A stretch of 46,896 nucleotides of DNA from Phenylobacterium sp. (GCF_030680185.1 NZ_JAUXVZ010000037.1:1-46896); one strand, 5' to 3'. Numbered from the stretch's first letter, positions 8,599-17,581 are shown. Numbers and translations are program-made. Notes: generated by a model from the letters alone, not told the origin.

Positions 8599-9503
8599 GC
8601 CTCGCCCATCGCCGGGCTCGCCGCAGATCCAGCCCCGGCCGGGGCGGCGGCAGAGATGGGCCGCAGACGAACCCGCTTCACCCGGCGCGGATCGGCGTCC
8701 ATCACCTGCAGTTCGAAGCCGGCGGGGTGCTCGATCAGCTCGCCCCGCTGGGGCACGCGGCCGGCCAGGGCCGTGACCAGGCCGCCCACGGTGTCGATCT
8801 CTTCTTCCAGATCCGGCGGCGCCAGGGCCTGGGCGACGGCGGCCTCCAGCTCTTCCAGGGGCGCGCGGGCGTCGGCCTCGAACACGCCGCCGGGCCGGGC
8901 GATGATCGACTTGGCCTGGGCCACGTCGTGCTCGTCGTCGATCTCGCCGACCACGGCCTCGATCAGGTCCTCGAGCGTCACCAGGCCATCGGTGCCGCCG
9001 AACTCGTCGATAACCAGGGCCATGTGGGTGCGGGCGGCCTGCATCTGCAGCAGCAGGTCGGCGGCGCGCATGGAGGCCGGCACATAGAGGGCGTCCCGGC
9101 GAACCCGGTGGAGAAAGGCCTCATCGGCCTTGGGGCCGGACCCATTGGCCGAGAGCAGCCGGAAGACGTCCTTGACGTGAACCACGCCCACAGGGTCGTC
9201 CAGGGTCTCGCGATAGATCGGCATTCGGGAATGTTCGGCGTCGATGAAGCGCTCGACCACCTCGCCGAAGGGGGTGGTGAGCTCGACGGCGATGATGTCG
9301 GCCCGTGGCGTCATCACGTCGTCCACCCGCAGGGACTGGAAGGCTACGGCCTGCCGCACCATGCGGTTTTCCGGCTCGGCCGGCGCGTCCTCGGTTTCCG
9401 GGGTCGCGCCATTGCGGCCGAAACGTTTCAGGATCGCCCGAAACCCGCCGCCCTGTCGGGGTGGGGCGGGCTCGGGCAAACTTCGATCTTCCGAACTAGT
9501 CAT
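8595..9503 (-). CDS. corC: CorC/HlyC-type CBS-pair protein
   Basis: This soluble protein has 302 residues, two CBS motifs (about 62-185; DDVMTPRADIIAVEL, DPVGVVHVKDVFRLL and HMALVIDEFGGTDGLVTLEDLIEAVVG in short pieces) and a C-terminal CorC_HlyC FAD-like domain (about 210-290; TVGGLVTALAGRVPQRGE). There are no membrane segments, so it is the CorC rather than the CorB form. Such proteins have been linked to Mg/Co efflux; the exact role here is unknown. ATG 9503 has AGGGAG upstream and overlaps the end of ybeY by 8 nt, while its stop overlaps the start of lnt. Confidence 0.92.
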   Translation of the reverse strand: MTSSEDRSLPEPAPPRQGGGFRAILKRFGRNGATPETEDAPAEPENRMVRQAVAFQSLRVDDVMTPRADIIAVELTTPFGEVVERFIDAEHSRMPIYRETLDDPVGVVHVKDVFRLLSANGSGPKADEAFLHRVRRDALYVPASMRAADLLLQMQAARTHMALVIDEFGGTDGLVTLEDLIEAVVGEIDDEHDVAQAKSIIARPGGVFEADARAPLEELEAAVAQALAPPDLEEEIDTVGGLVTALAGRVPQRGELIEHPAGFELQVMDADPRRVKRVRLRPISAAAPAGAGSAASPAMGEA

Positions 9504-9987
9504 GGTCTCCCTGTTCGGCCGCATAGGGATCTGCAACGCCCAGGCCAGCGAGTATTCGCCGCTCCAGGCCCTCCATATCGGCGGCCTCGTCCTCGTTCAT
9601 ATGGTCATAGCCTACAAGATGCAGAACCCCGTGCGCCACAAGGTGCTGCAGGTGATCGGCCAGAGACTTGTTCTGTTGGTCGGCTTCCCGGGCGCAGACG
9701 CCGAAGGCCAGGGCCAGATCGCCTAGAAATCCCTCAGGATTCTGCGCCGCCGGAAAGGACAGCACATTGGTCGGCCCGGCCTTGCGCCGATACTCGGCGT
9801 TGAGGTCGGCCACCGCCTCGTCGTCGGTGAGCAGGATCGCCACCAGGCCAGACGCCGACTCCGTCTCCGCCGCAGCCGGCCGCCTGCCGGCCCCCTCCAG
9901 GGCGGCGAGCGCGGCGGCCCGCACCAGGACAGGGGCGTCCGGCAGGGCGTCGGCCCAGGCCTCGTCCTCGATCTCGATATCGATCAA
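9496..9987 (-). CDS. ybeY: Endoribonuclease YbeY (16S rRNA maturation)
   Basis: YbeY is a zinc-dependent RNase for 16S rRNA 3' processing and ribosome quality control. It has 163 residues and the diagnostic HGVLHLVGYDH metal-binding motif (near 119-129), preceded by RRKAGPTNVLSFP. The start is TTG 9987, overlapping the TGA of phoH as TTGA; there is no nearby ATG and the family N-terminus begins exactly here. It overlaps the start of corC by 8 nt. The order phoH-ybeY-corC-lnt is a classic conserved cluster. Confidence 0.95.
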   Translation of the reverse strand: MIDIEIEDEAWADALPDAPVLVRAAALAALEGAGRRPAAAETESASGLVAILLTDDEAVADLNAEYRRKAGPTNVLSFPAAQNPEGFLGDLALAFGVCAREADQQNKSLADHLQHLVAHGVLHLVGYDHMNEDEAADMEGLERRILAGLGVADPYAAEQGDHD

Positions 9988-10933
9988 TCGGGTCGTCCGT
10001 TCATCGCCGCATCGGCCTCATAGGCGCGCACGATGCGCTCCACCAGCGGGTGGCGGACCACGTCCTCGGCGGCGAAGCGGGCCACGCCCACGCCTTCGAC
10101 CCCGTCCAGCAGGCCGACCGCGTGGGCGAGGCCGGAATCCCGCGCGTTGACCAGGTCCACCTGGCTGGGATCGCCGGTCACCGCCATGCGGGCGCCCTCG
10201 CCGAGGCGGGTGAGGACCATCTTCATCTGCAGCCGGGTGGCGTTCTGGGCCTCATCGACGATGACGAAGGCCTGCGACAGGGTGCGGCCGCGCATAAAGG
10301 CGATGGGGGCCAGCTCGATCTCGCCCTTTTCGCGGCGCCGGCGGAACTGATCGACGCCCATGATGTCGGTCAGGGCCTCCCAGACCGGGGCCATATAGGG
10401 ATCGACCTTTTCCGACAGGTCCCCGGGCAGGAAGCCCAGGCGCTCGCCCGCCTCGACGGCCGGGCGGCTGACGATCAGCCGGTCCACCTCGCCGCGCAGC
10501 AGCAGGCCCGCCCCATGGGCGACCGCCAGGAAGGTCTTGCCGGTGCCGGCGGGGCCCAGGCCGAAGACCAGGGGATGATCGGTGAGCGCCTTGAGATAAC
10601 GAGCTTGGGCAGGCGTCTTGGGCGCCACCTGGCCGCGACGGCCCACGGGCAGGCCGCCAGGGGCTGCGCCCGAGCCGATCCGAGCCTGGCCGATGGCGAC
10701 GCGGACGTCGGCCTCATTGACCTCCAGCCCCTGGTCGGCGCGGCTGGCCAGAGACTGGATGGCCCGCTTGGCCATGCCGCGGGACTTGGCGTCGCCGCTC
10801 AGCTGCACGCCGCCGCCCGGCGTCTCCACCAGGACCCCGAAGGCGTCCTCGAGCAGAGCGGCGTGGCGGCTGTTGGTTCCGCTGACGGCGCGGGCGGCCG
10901 CGTCGGTCAGGACGATGAATTCCGGGGCGCGGC

Positions 10934-10937
<4 letters not shown>
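9984..10937 (-). CDS. phoH: PhoH-like ATPase
   Basis: This cytoplasmic P-loop ATPase, probably RNA-related, has 317 residues. Walker A is [11 protein letters not shown] and Walker B is [10 protein letters not shown]; the sensor region is [13 protein letters not shown]. The N-terminal 120 residues are the variable PhoH leader domain with a basic linker. The start is TTG 10937, which overlaps the TGA of miaB (TTGA) and has GGAG six bases upstream. The reading frame stays open far upstream, but that part is a shadow of miaB. It forms a coupled unit with ybeY. The function in RNA metabolism is inferred from that conserved pairing. Confidence 0.93.
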
Positions 10938-12307
<1,370 letters not shown>

Positions 12308-12393
12308 TCAGGCCTTATGGGGTCGCGGGGCGAGGGGTTCAAGCGGTTCGCGCTATGGACGAAGCTGTGCGGCCGCCCCCGATTTCGGCCGCC

Positions 12394-12801
12394 TCAGTCT
12401 TCCAGGGGCACGCCATAGAGCTCCAGCCGGTGGTCCACCAGCCGGTAGCCGAGCTTGCGGGCGATCGCCACCTGCAGGGCCTCGATCTCGGGATCGACGA
12501 ATTCCACCACCTTGCCGGTCTTCATGTCGATCAGGTGATCGTGGTGGTCGTCGGTGGCCTCCTCATAGCGCGAGCGGCCGTCGCGGAAGTCCAGCCGGGC
12601 GATGATGCCGGCCTCTTCGAACAACCGCACCGTGCGATAGACCGTGGCGATGGAGATGTGCGGATCGACCTGGTGGGCGCGGCGATAGAGCTCTTCCACA
12701 TCGGGGTGGTCGTCGGCGGCCGACAGCACACGGGCGATCACCCGGCGCTGCTCGGTCATACGCATCCCTTTTTCAATGCAGAGATTTTCGATCCGATCCA
12801 C
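12394..12801 (-). CDS. fur: Ferric uptake regulator Fur
   Basis: Fur is an Fe(II)-responsive repressor of iron uptake. It has 135 residues: a winged-helix DNA-binding domain (1-80; TEQRRVIARVLSAADDHPDVEELY, quoted here only in part by TEQRRVIARVL, and ISIATVYRTVRLFEEAGII), then the dimerisation domain with metal ligands in DDHHDHLID. It lacks the paired CxxC structural zinc motifs of gammaproteobacterial Fur, as is usual in alphaproteobacteria. The start is GTG 12801 with GAGGAGG upstream; it gives the family N-terminus MDRIENLC. It heads the run into miaB-phoH-ybeY. Confidence 0.95.
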   Translation of the reverse strand: MDRIENLCIEKGMRMTEQRRVIARVLSAADDHPDVEELYRRAHQVDPHISIATVYRTVRLFEEAGIIARLDFRDGRSRYEEATDDHHDHLIDMKTGKVVEFVDPEIEALQVAIARKLGYRLVDHRLELYGVPLED

Positions 12802-12837
12802 GCCGGTCCTCCTCGTCGCTGAACCTGAAGAATAGGT

Positions 12838-13296
12838 CTAAGGCCGCTCGCTGTTAAGATCGAGCCTCATCAACAAGGCGTCGATCTGTCGACCCCCACG
12901 GTCATAGTAGTTCCGCCGCAGCCCGACCTGGACGAAGCCGCTGGCGCCATAGAGGGCGATGGCGCCGGGATTGTCCTCCCCCACCTCCAGCACCAGGCTC
13001 GAGGCGCCGCCCTGGCGGGCGAGACCGGCGGCGGCGGCCACCAGGGCCGAGCCGACACCGCGACGCCGGGCCAGCGGGGCCACCGCCAGGGTCAGGATCT
13101 CGGCCTCCTCAAACAGGATGCGCGACATGACCATGCCCAGGGGCGCGGCGTCGCTCGCCATCACCGCATAGGCGCCGGCCCCGCCGATCAGGGCGGCGAT
13201 CTCCGAGGCGCTCCAGGGCTTGTCGAAGGCGGCGGCGTGCAGGGCCGCCAGGGTCTCGGCCGCCTCGGGGCCGGCGGGGCTAAGGGTGAGGCTCAT
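12838..13296 (-). CDS. rimI: Ribosomal-protein-alanine N-acetyltransferase RimI (GNAT)
   Basis: This 152-residue GNAT acetyltransferase is likely to modify the N-terminus of ribosomal protein S18. The acetyl-CoA loop is APLARRRGVGSALVAAA (about 76-92), and LVLEVGEDNPGAIALYGASGF is the RimI-type beta-alpha segment, seen here in its shorter parts EVGEDNPGAIALY and GFVQVGLRRNYYD. ATG 13296 overlaps the tsaB stop as ATGA, so the two are coupled, and tsaB-rimI pairing is widespread. A broader GNAT specificity cannot be excluded. Confidence 0.93.
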   Translation of the reverse strand: MSLTLSPAGPEAAETLAALHAAAFDKPWSASEIAALIGGAGAYAVMASDAAPLGMVMSRILFEEAEILTLAVAPLARRRGVGSALVAAAAGLARQGGASSLVLEVGEDNPGAIALYGASGFVQVGLRRNYYDRGGRQIDALLMRLDLNSERP

Positions 13297-13952
13297 GCCA
13301 TGTCCGGCCCGGGCGCGCCGCCCGGCAGCCGCGCGTCGGGCGCCCGCAGATAGAGGGGCCGCGGCGCGGCGGGGCTGGCCTGGGCCGCCGCCAGCCGCGC
13401 GACCGCGGTGGGATCGCAGGCCGGCGCATCGACGATGCGTGCGCCGGGCATCAGATCGGCCAGCAGGGCGGCGCCGCTGCCGACCAGAACCGCCTCGCGG
13501 CCGCCGGAGAGCTCGGCCACCCGCGCCGCCGCCGTCGGGACCTCGAGGGCGTCAGGCGCCATCAGGGGCCGGCCTTCGGAAAAGGCCTGCAGATAGACCT
13601 GGCCCCGGCGCGCATCGATCACGGAAAAGACCAGGCCCCGACCCAGGGGCTCGGCCAGGGCCGCCAGGGTTCCGACGCCGACCACCGGGATGGACAGCGC
13701 CGCGCCCAGCCCCTTGGCGAAGGCCAGCCCCACCCGCAGACCGGTGAAGGAGCCGGGGCCGATGGTCACGCCGATGCGCTCGATTTCGGAAAAGGCCAGG
13801 CCCGCCTGCCCCATCACGGCCTGCGCCAGGGGCGCGATCGCCTCCTGATGGCCCCGGCCCATGGGGTGGCTCGCCTGGGCGCGCACCGCGGCGCCGTCGA
13901 GAACGGCCACCGAGCAGGCGTCCAGGCAGGTGTCAAGGGCGAGCACGATCAT
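13293..13952 (-). CDS. tsaB: tRNA threonylcarbamoyladenosine biosynthesis protein TsaB
   Basis: TsaB is the partner and scaffold of TsaD/TsaE in t6A37 formation on tRNA. It has 219 residues with the ASKHA fold: VLALDTCLDACSVAVLD at the N-terminus and IGVTIGPGSFTGLRVGLAFA near 62-81, the TsaB/YeaZ hallmark. The second domain is shorter and variable, ending in YLRAPDARLPG. It is the first gene of the minus-strand series that continues through rimI and fur. The upstream 114 nt separate it from the divergent small membrane protein gene at 14067. Confidence 0.95.
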   Translation of the reverse strand: MIVLALDTCLDACSVAVLDGAAVRAQASHPMGRGHQEAIAPLAQAVMGQAGLAFSEIERIGVTIGPGSFTGLRVGLAFAKGLGAALSIPVVGVGTLAALAEPLGRGLVFSVIDARRGQVYLQAFSEGRPLMAPDALEVPTAAARVAELSGGREAVLVGSGAALLADLMPGARIVDAPACDPTAVARLAAAQASPAAPRPLYLRAPDARLPGGAPGPDMA

Positions 13953-14024
13953 GAGCGGGCGCTATCAGGCCCGCGCGGGAATGGAAAGCGCAAGCCGGGT
14001 TCGGACTGGCGCGGGGAACGGGGC

Positions 14025-14048
14025 TTGCGCAAACCTGTTGGCTAATCC
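14025..14048 (+). promoter_or_regulatory. Candidate housekeeping promoter of the 69-residue membrane protein gene
   Basis: TTGCGC (14025-14030), ten bases, then GCTAATCC (14041-14048). This fits the general shape of the Caulobacter housekeeping sigma promoter (TTGACG-N10-14-GCTANAWC as I recall it), with mismatches in both elements. The -10 element ends 18 nt before ATG 14067. Confidence 0.4.
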
Positions 14049-14066
14049 CCAGGCCCGGAGACCCGC

Positions 14067-14276
14067 ATGGATATGCTCGACCCCAACACCGCCGCCGCCA
14101 GCTTCCGCGTCGGCGACGCCCGGTTCGTCGCCAAGGTGAAGGTCACACCGGCCGGCCTGCTGACCATCGGCGCCCTGGTCTCAGGGATATTGCTCTCGAC
14201 CTCGGTCCTAGTCTGGACCGCCACCAGCGTGGCGCGTCGACGGCCCTTGACCTCGGCGATCCTGACCAAGCGCTAG
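14067..14276 (+). CDS. Small single-pass membrane protein, unknown function
   Basis: The product is 69 residues and I do not recognise a family. A hydrophobic stretch at about 28-50 (GLLTIGALVSGILLSTSVLV) should span the membrane once. A basic segment (ARRRPLTS) follows, so the positive-inside rule would place the C-terminus in the cytoplasm. Reasons to call it a gene: GGAG six bases before ATG 14067, G/C-rich third positions throughout, and a promoter-like pair upstream. It is divergent from tsaB and lies just before the transposase remnant and the RES/Xre operon. Confidence 0.65.
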   Translation: MDMLDPNTAAASFRVGDARFVAKVKVTPAGLLTIGALVSGILLSTSVLVWTATSVARRRPLTSAILTKR

Positions 14277-14578
14277 GAAGCCCCCGCCTAGAGCGCGTCC
14301 CGACAGGTGGGCGTCGTCGCAACGCCAAGTCGCCAATGACGGGTTGGGCTCGAAGCCGCCCCTGAGAAAGTCCGCTTCCGATCGCTGCCCCATGCCCGCA
14401 CGGGCTGGAGACCTGGGGGCGTGACTACAACGAAGAGCGACCGCACTCGAAGCTCGGCTGGCTGACGCCCAGGGACTACGCCAGAGCCATATCCGGAGAC
14501 GCCGGCCGAGCAAGGCTCAGATCAACCCAGGACTCTCGTTATCGCTGGTTGAGAAACGGGGTCACGTCACCCATCGCA
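14277..14578. other. Intergenic stretch with no intact gene
   Basis: Between the 69-residue membrane protein and the end of the RES toxin gene I see only the transposase remnant (14399-14545). The part at 14277-14398 has no convincing open frame with a ribosome-binding site, and no terminal inverted repeats were recognised. Confidence 0.5.
14399..14545 (+). pseudogene. IS3-family transposase C-terminal remnant
   Basis: In frame from 14399 the translation contains LETWGRDYNEERPHSKLGW followed by LTPRDYAR. This is the typical end of the IS3 OrfB integrase core (DYN..RPHS.LG..TP..YA). The upstream catalytic part and OrfA are absent, and there is no complete insertion element nearby. It marks an old insertion or deletion event at the left side of the RES/Xre operon. 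The reading continues to the ISGDAGRARLRS region and then loses similarity. Confidence 0.75.
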
Positions 14579-15151
14579 TCAGTCGGCCTCCAGGGCGCTC
14601 TTGCGAACTTCGAGCCGACGCGCCCGCCAGTCGGCCCAGTCTACAGGCGCACTTTCGACCACCTGCAGCTCGTCTGGCCCATAGCTTTCCGAAAAAAGGA
14701 TCAAGTTTTGACACGGCCATCGCGCGCTGGGCGCCAGGATGCCGTCAAAGCCCAGGAAGGCGGCGGCGTCTCCGATCTCCTGGCAGCGGCCGTAGTCGAG
14801 TGTGCCGTAGGTCTCAGGCGTGACGCCAAGCGCTTCGACCGCTTGAAGGTCGGCCAGTTTCAGCGTGCGCTGGGTGCGGACCGCGATCCGGTGCAGTACC
14901 GAGCGAATCTTGGATGGAAACACGGGTTGGCGACTGAGGTGGAAATGGATTTCCTCCAACGCCCCTTCTGGCGCAAGGGCGGTGTAGAGGACATCGAAGG
15001 ACCCCGGATCCCATCGCGCGGCGGCGGGATATCCTTGAAGGACGTCGCGCTCTTCACGCACGATGCGCCATACATCGCCGTCGAAACTTACGCCCGCATG
15101 GGCATCAAGCGCGTCGAGTAGCTGAAGATCGCGGGCCCGTCGCTCAGTCAC
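14579..15151 (-). CDS. RES-domain toxin (NAD+-degrading type)
   Basis: The 190-residue protein has the RES layout: VWRIVREE near 27-34 (the Arg after Trp is a conserved active-site residue), FDVLYTALAPEGALEEIHFH at about 52-71 with conserved Tyr and Glu, and LGFDGILAPSARW near 133-145 with conserved Ser. Characterised RES toxins (MbcT, ParT and relatives) break down or modify NAD+ or transfer ADP-ribose. The start is GTG 15151, three bases after the antitoxin stop (TGA-GGC-GTG), so it is co-translated with the antitoxin. It is the last gene of a three-gene unit. The domain is intact; activity is inferred. Confidence 0.85.
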   Translation of the reverse strand: MTERRARDLQLLDALDAHAGVSFDGDVWRIVREERDVLQGYPAAARWDPGSFDVLYTALAPEGALEEIHFHLSRQPVFPSKIRSVLHRIAVRTQRTLKLADLQAVEALGVTPETYGTLDYGRCQEIGDAAAFLGFDGILAPSARWPCQNLILFSESYGPDELQVVESAPVDWADWRARRLEVRKSALEAD

Positions 15152-15154
15152 GCC

Positions 15155-15493
15155 TCAGACATACGCCCCAGCGTCGAGGCGCTCGATCACAGCGAGCACC
15201 TCTTCGGTGCGATCGGTGTTGATAAGGTCGATCGCCCGCTCTCCATTGAGCAGGGGATGGCGCGAGTGAAGCCAAAGCCTGGTCTCGTCGGCGGTGTAAA
15301 AGTCGCTGAGGCGATCAACGACATAGCGCAGATCGGCGATGACGGTCTGTGTGCGGAGGTTAGGCGACCCATTGCCGTGCGACCAGCGCGAGACAGTGGC
15401 GGTCGAGACATCGACGATGTTCGCGATGTCTTTACCCTGCAGCCCTCCGACGGAGCGAAGGCCCTCTAGAATTCTGGCGACGGCCGTACTCAT
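15155..15493 (-). CDS. Xre/MbcA/ParS-type antitoxin
   Basis: The 112-residue protein has a helix-turn-helix at about 17-50 (LQGKDIANIVDVSTATVSRW) and a C-terminal DUF2384-like toxin-binding region (WLHSRHPLLNGERAIDL, then TEEVLAVIERLDAGAYV). This is the standard partner of RES toxins: it neutralises the toxin and represses the operon. ATG 15493 has AGAGGTG at a good distance; the open frame further upstream is a shadow of the preceding gene. It begins 4 nt after the stop of the TIM-barrel gene and ends 3 nt before the RES start. Confidence 0.88.
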   Translation of the reverse strand: MSTAVARILEGLRSVGGLQGKDIANIVDVSTATVSRWSHGNGSPNLRTQTVIADLRYVVDRLSDFYTADETRLWLHSRHPLLNGERAIDLINTDRTEEVLAVIERLDAGAYV

Positions 15494-15497
15494 GACG

Positions 15498-16790
15498 TCA
15501 CCTCTTACGCATTGTTGCGCCCAAGGGTAGCCCCTTACGGCGCGCTGGCGCACGAGAATGGGCGGCGTCCGGCATGGCCGCATGCAGCGCCTCCAGCACG
15601 GCGTGCTTCTTTTCCAGGTGCTCGCTGATCTTCTGGAGCGACTTGGCCAGGGCCTCGTCCGCCACCTTGAGCTTCGCGGCCTGGCGTGCCGACTTCTCGA
15701 CGGGGGCCAGCTGCTTTTCAAGGAAGTGTTGAGCCCTGCGCGATTCGGGCACGCGTGAGAGCTCTTCGACCTGACGATGACGTTGGCGCAGATAGTGTGC
15801 TTTCGGATCCTTCAAGGTGTCGTCGAGCCCTCGAGGGCAGCAGGATGGGTCGCCGCAGCTAAAATGACGACGCGCGCCGGGGGCGGCCATCAGAGCGGCC
15901 ATCTGCTTCATGCTCAGCAGCCGATCAAGACCCGACACGAGCACCCGCTTCTCTCGGCCGCCGCCCCCACTCTGCGGCGGCTTATGCCAGTCGGAAGCGT
16001 TGAACCGCTCCTTCTCCGCCACCCCGTGGCATACTCCTCCGGCTGCGCCGAACGCAGCAATCGCCATCGCGGTGAGGCCTCCCACGCCATCAGCGATAAT
16101 CGGGCGATCCAGGCGATGGAAATCCATCACAGCGGCGATGTAGCGGCGCAGACCCGAGGGCGTGGCGTCGGCTCCGAACCCTGAAACGCGGCACCACAGG
16201 TTGTCGAAGGGCGTGTCGGCCAGGCCGGCGATGAACGCCCGCCGCTGCACGGGATCGCGCAGAGAGGCATTCTTGATCATCAGGGGAAAATCCAAGCCGA
16301 TGTGCTTGCCCCCCTCAGCGTCCAGCGCCTTGCGCAGCGCAACGGCCGACTGGAGGTCCAAGCGGAAGAGGGGATCGGTGGAGTCCTCGATGACATGGGC
16401 CGGAGCTTGGACGGCGTGGAAACCTTCGCGCACGGCAAAGCGGGCGATGTGCCCGATCACGTCGCGTTGCGCGCTCGGACGAAGATCGTCGTGCGTGAGA
16501 ACCGCGTCCGGATTGGCCCAAGGCGTAGCCTTGGCTGCTCCGGAGAAACGACCGACGGATGACAATTCCGCGACATTGGTGTCGAGGATCAGCTCTCCGC
16601 CAGCTTCACCGATTGCGCTGATGAGGTCGCGCTGTCGCGTCGCTGCCGACGCCTCCACCACAACGCGGTCGACCATCATTTTCCCGGAGCTCAGCAGCGT
16701 CTCTAGCTGACGATGACCGGACGTGCCGATCCGCAGGAAGTGCCCGATCGGGCTTGGCTGGCCGTGCAGATAGACGACGTTCTTGCTCAT
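15498..16790 (-). CDS. Unassigned TIM-barrel-like protein with Cys cluster and coiled coil, first gene of the RES/Xre operon
   Basis: The 430-residue protein is of no family I can name. Residues about 40-262 alternate strands and helices as in a TIM barrel: RVVVEAS, GELILDTNV, FHAVQAPAHV, HIGLDFPLMIKN, LWCRVSGFG, RPIIADGVGG, then AFGAAGGVCHGVAE. The last two resemble a phosphate- or cofactor-binding end. A possible metal site follows: C312-x4-C317-C318 (SCGDPSCCPRG) with His332. Residues about 355-405 look like a charged coiled coil (LEKQLAPVEKSARQ, ISEHLEKKHAVLEALH). A tRNA/DNA-guanine transglycosylase-like role was considered because those enzymes are zinc-bearing TIM barrels, but their CxCxxC motif is absent. 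ATG 16790 has AGGAG; the 44 upstream residues from 16922 are rejected. Antitoxin and toxin follow directly. Confidence 0.75.
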   Translation of the reverse strand: MSKNVVYLHGQPSPIGHFLRIGTSGHRQLETLLSSGKMMVDRVVVEASAATRQRDLISAIGEAGGELILDTNVAELSSVGRFSGAAKATPWANPDAVLTHDDLRPSAQRDVIGHIARFAVREGFHAVQAPAHVIEDSTDPLFRLDLQSAVALRKALDAEGGKHIGLDFPLMIKNASLRDPVQRRAFIAGLADTPFDNLWCRVSGFGADATPSGLRRYIAAVMDFHRLDRPIIADGVGGLTAMAIAAFGAAGGVCHGVAEKERFNASDWHKPPQSGGGGREKRVLVSGLDRLLSMKQMAALMAAPGARRHFSCGDPSCCPRGLDDTLKDPKAHYLRQRHRQVEELSRVPESRRAQHFLEKQLAPVEKSARQAAKLKVADEALAKSLQKISEHLEKKHAVLEALHAAMPDAAHSRAPARRKGLPLGATMRKR

Positions 16791-17107
16791 GGGGCGATCT
16801 CCTAACAAAGAAGGTACCCCTTGATTGCACAAAGCGCAACCTGTGAAACCGAAATGAAATCGGATGCTTTGGGCTCCTACCACTGCTGGCCGATTAGACG
16901 GGGGCAGCCATTGGGTTGGCATGGAAGGTGAAGGTCCGCTCTGCGGCCCGAACCCAATGTCGTGTGCTGGCGCACGGCTGACGGAATGCGGCCGTGGATA
17001 TTGCTAGCGCCTGCTATGCTGCCCCCTCCGGCGCGACCGCGCGCGAACGGCGGTCTGGCTCCCCCACTCCGGAACGGCCCAATAGATTGAATTGAAAGGA
17101 CGGCGAC
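16791..17107. promoter_or_regulatory. Divergent regulatory region between the RES/Xre operon and the YqeY-like gene
   Basis: These 317 bases hold no gene I would support. They are less G/C-rich near 16800-16870 than the flanks. They must contain the promoter of the minus-strand three-gene operon and that of the plus-strand YqeY-like gene. The AAAGGA ribosome-binding site of the latter is at 17095-17100. Confidence 0.5.
16825..16839 (-). promoter_or_regulatory. Inverted repeat upstream of the TIM-barrel/Xre/RES operon
   Basis: TTGCAC-AAA-GCGCAA on the plus strand is an inverted repeat with five of six positions matching. It lies 35 nt upstream of ATG 16790 and is a plausible operator for the Xre-type antitoxin. 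A different short palindrome, CGCATTGTTGCG, lies just upstream of the antitoxin gene itself (about 15508-15519). Neither is proven. Confidence 0.35.
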
Positions 17108-17581
17108 ATGGCTCTGCTCGACGAGCTCAAAGCTGACCAACTCGCGGCGCGTAAGTCGAACGACCGTCTGAAGGCTGACCTGCTCACCACGCTGATCGGC
17201 GAAGCCACGCAGATCACGACCGAAGAGTTCAAGCGCGGCGTGACGGAAATCACAGATGAGAAGGTCGCCGCAACCGTCGCGAAGTTCCTGAAGAATACGA
17301 AATTGACCCTAGACAACCTCGCGAGCGAGCGCGCCCGCCTGATCGAGGCCGGCAGCGATGCGTCCAAGGTCGACCAGCGCGCCAGGGCCGCTGAAACCGA
17401 ACTGGCGATCCTGTCCTCATATGGTCCGAAGCAGATGACGGACTCGGAACTGCGTCAGGCCATCGACGATTTCCGAGCCACAAACCCCGACGCCAACGTC
17501 GGGACCATCATGGCCCACCTGAAGACGAACTTCGGCGGCCAGTATGACGGCAAGGCGGCCAGCGCCTTGGCCAGGGGCTAA
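17108..17581 (+). CDS. GatB/YqeY-like domain protein
   Basis: The 157-residue protein looks like the YqeY family: an N-terminal helical part (LLDELKADQLAARK, LKADLLTTLIGEATQI) and a C-terminal helical bundle (ELAILSSYGPKQMTDSELRQ, then GTIMAHLKTNFGGQYDGKAA). YqeY resembles the tail domain of GatB and may bind tRNA or amidotransferase-like partners; its role is unknown. ATG 17108 has AAAGGA eight bases upstream. In this window it stands alone, divergent from the RES/Xre operon, and may belong to the same accessory stretch. Confidence 0.75.
   Translation: MALLDELKADQLAARKSNDRLKADLLTTLIGEATQITTEEFKRGVTEITDEKVAATVAKFLKNTKLTLDNLASERARLIEAGSDASKVDQRARAAETELAILSSYGPKQMTDSELRQAIDDFRATNPDANVGTIMAHLKTNFGGQYDGKAASALARG

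Noticed and set aside
12369..12392. GCGGCCG/CGGCCGC inverted repeat after fur
   Set aside because: The arms are self-complementary, the loop is long and there is no T-run, so a terminator call is not supported.
15494..15721. Upstream extension of the Xre antitoxin
   Set aside because: The added 76 residues are Arg/Ser/Pro-rich and overlap the end of the TIM-barrel gene; ATG 15493 has its own ribosome-binding site.
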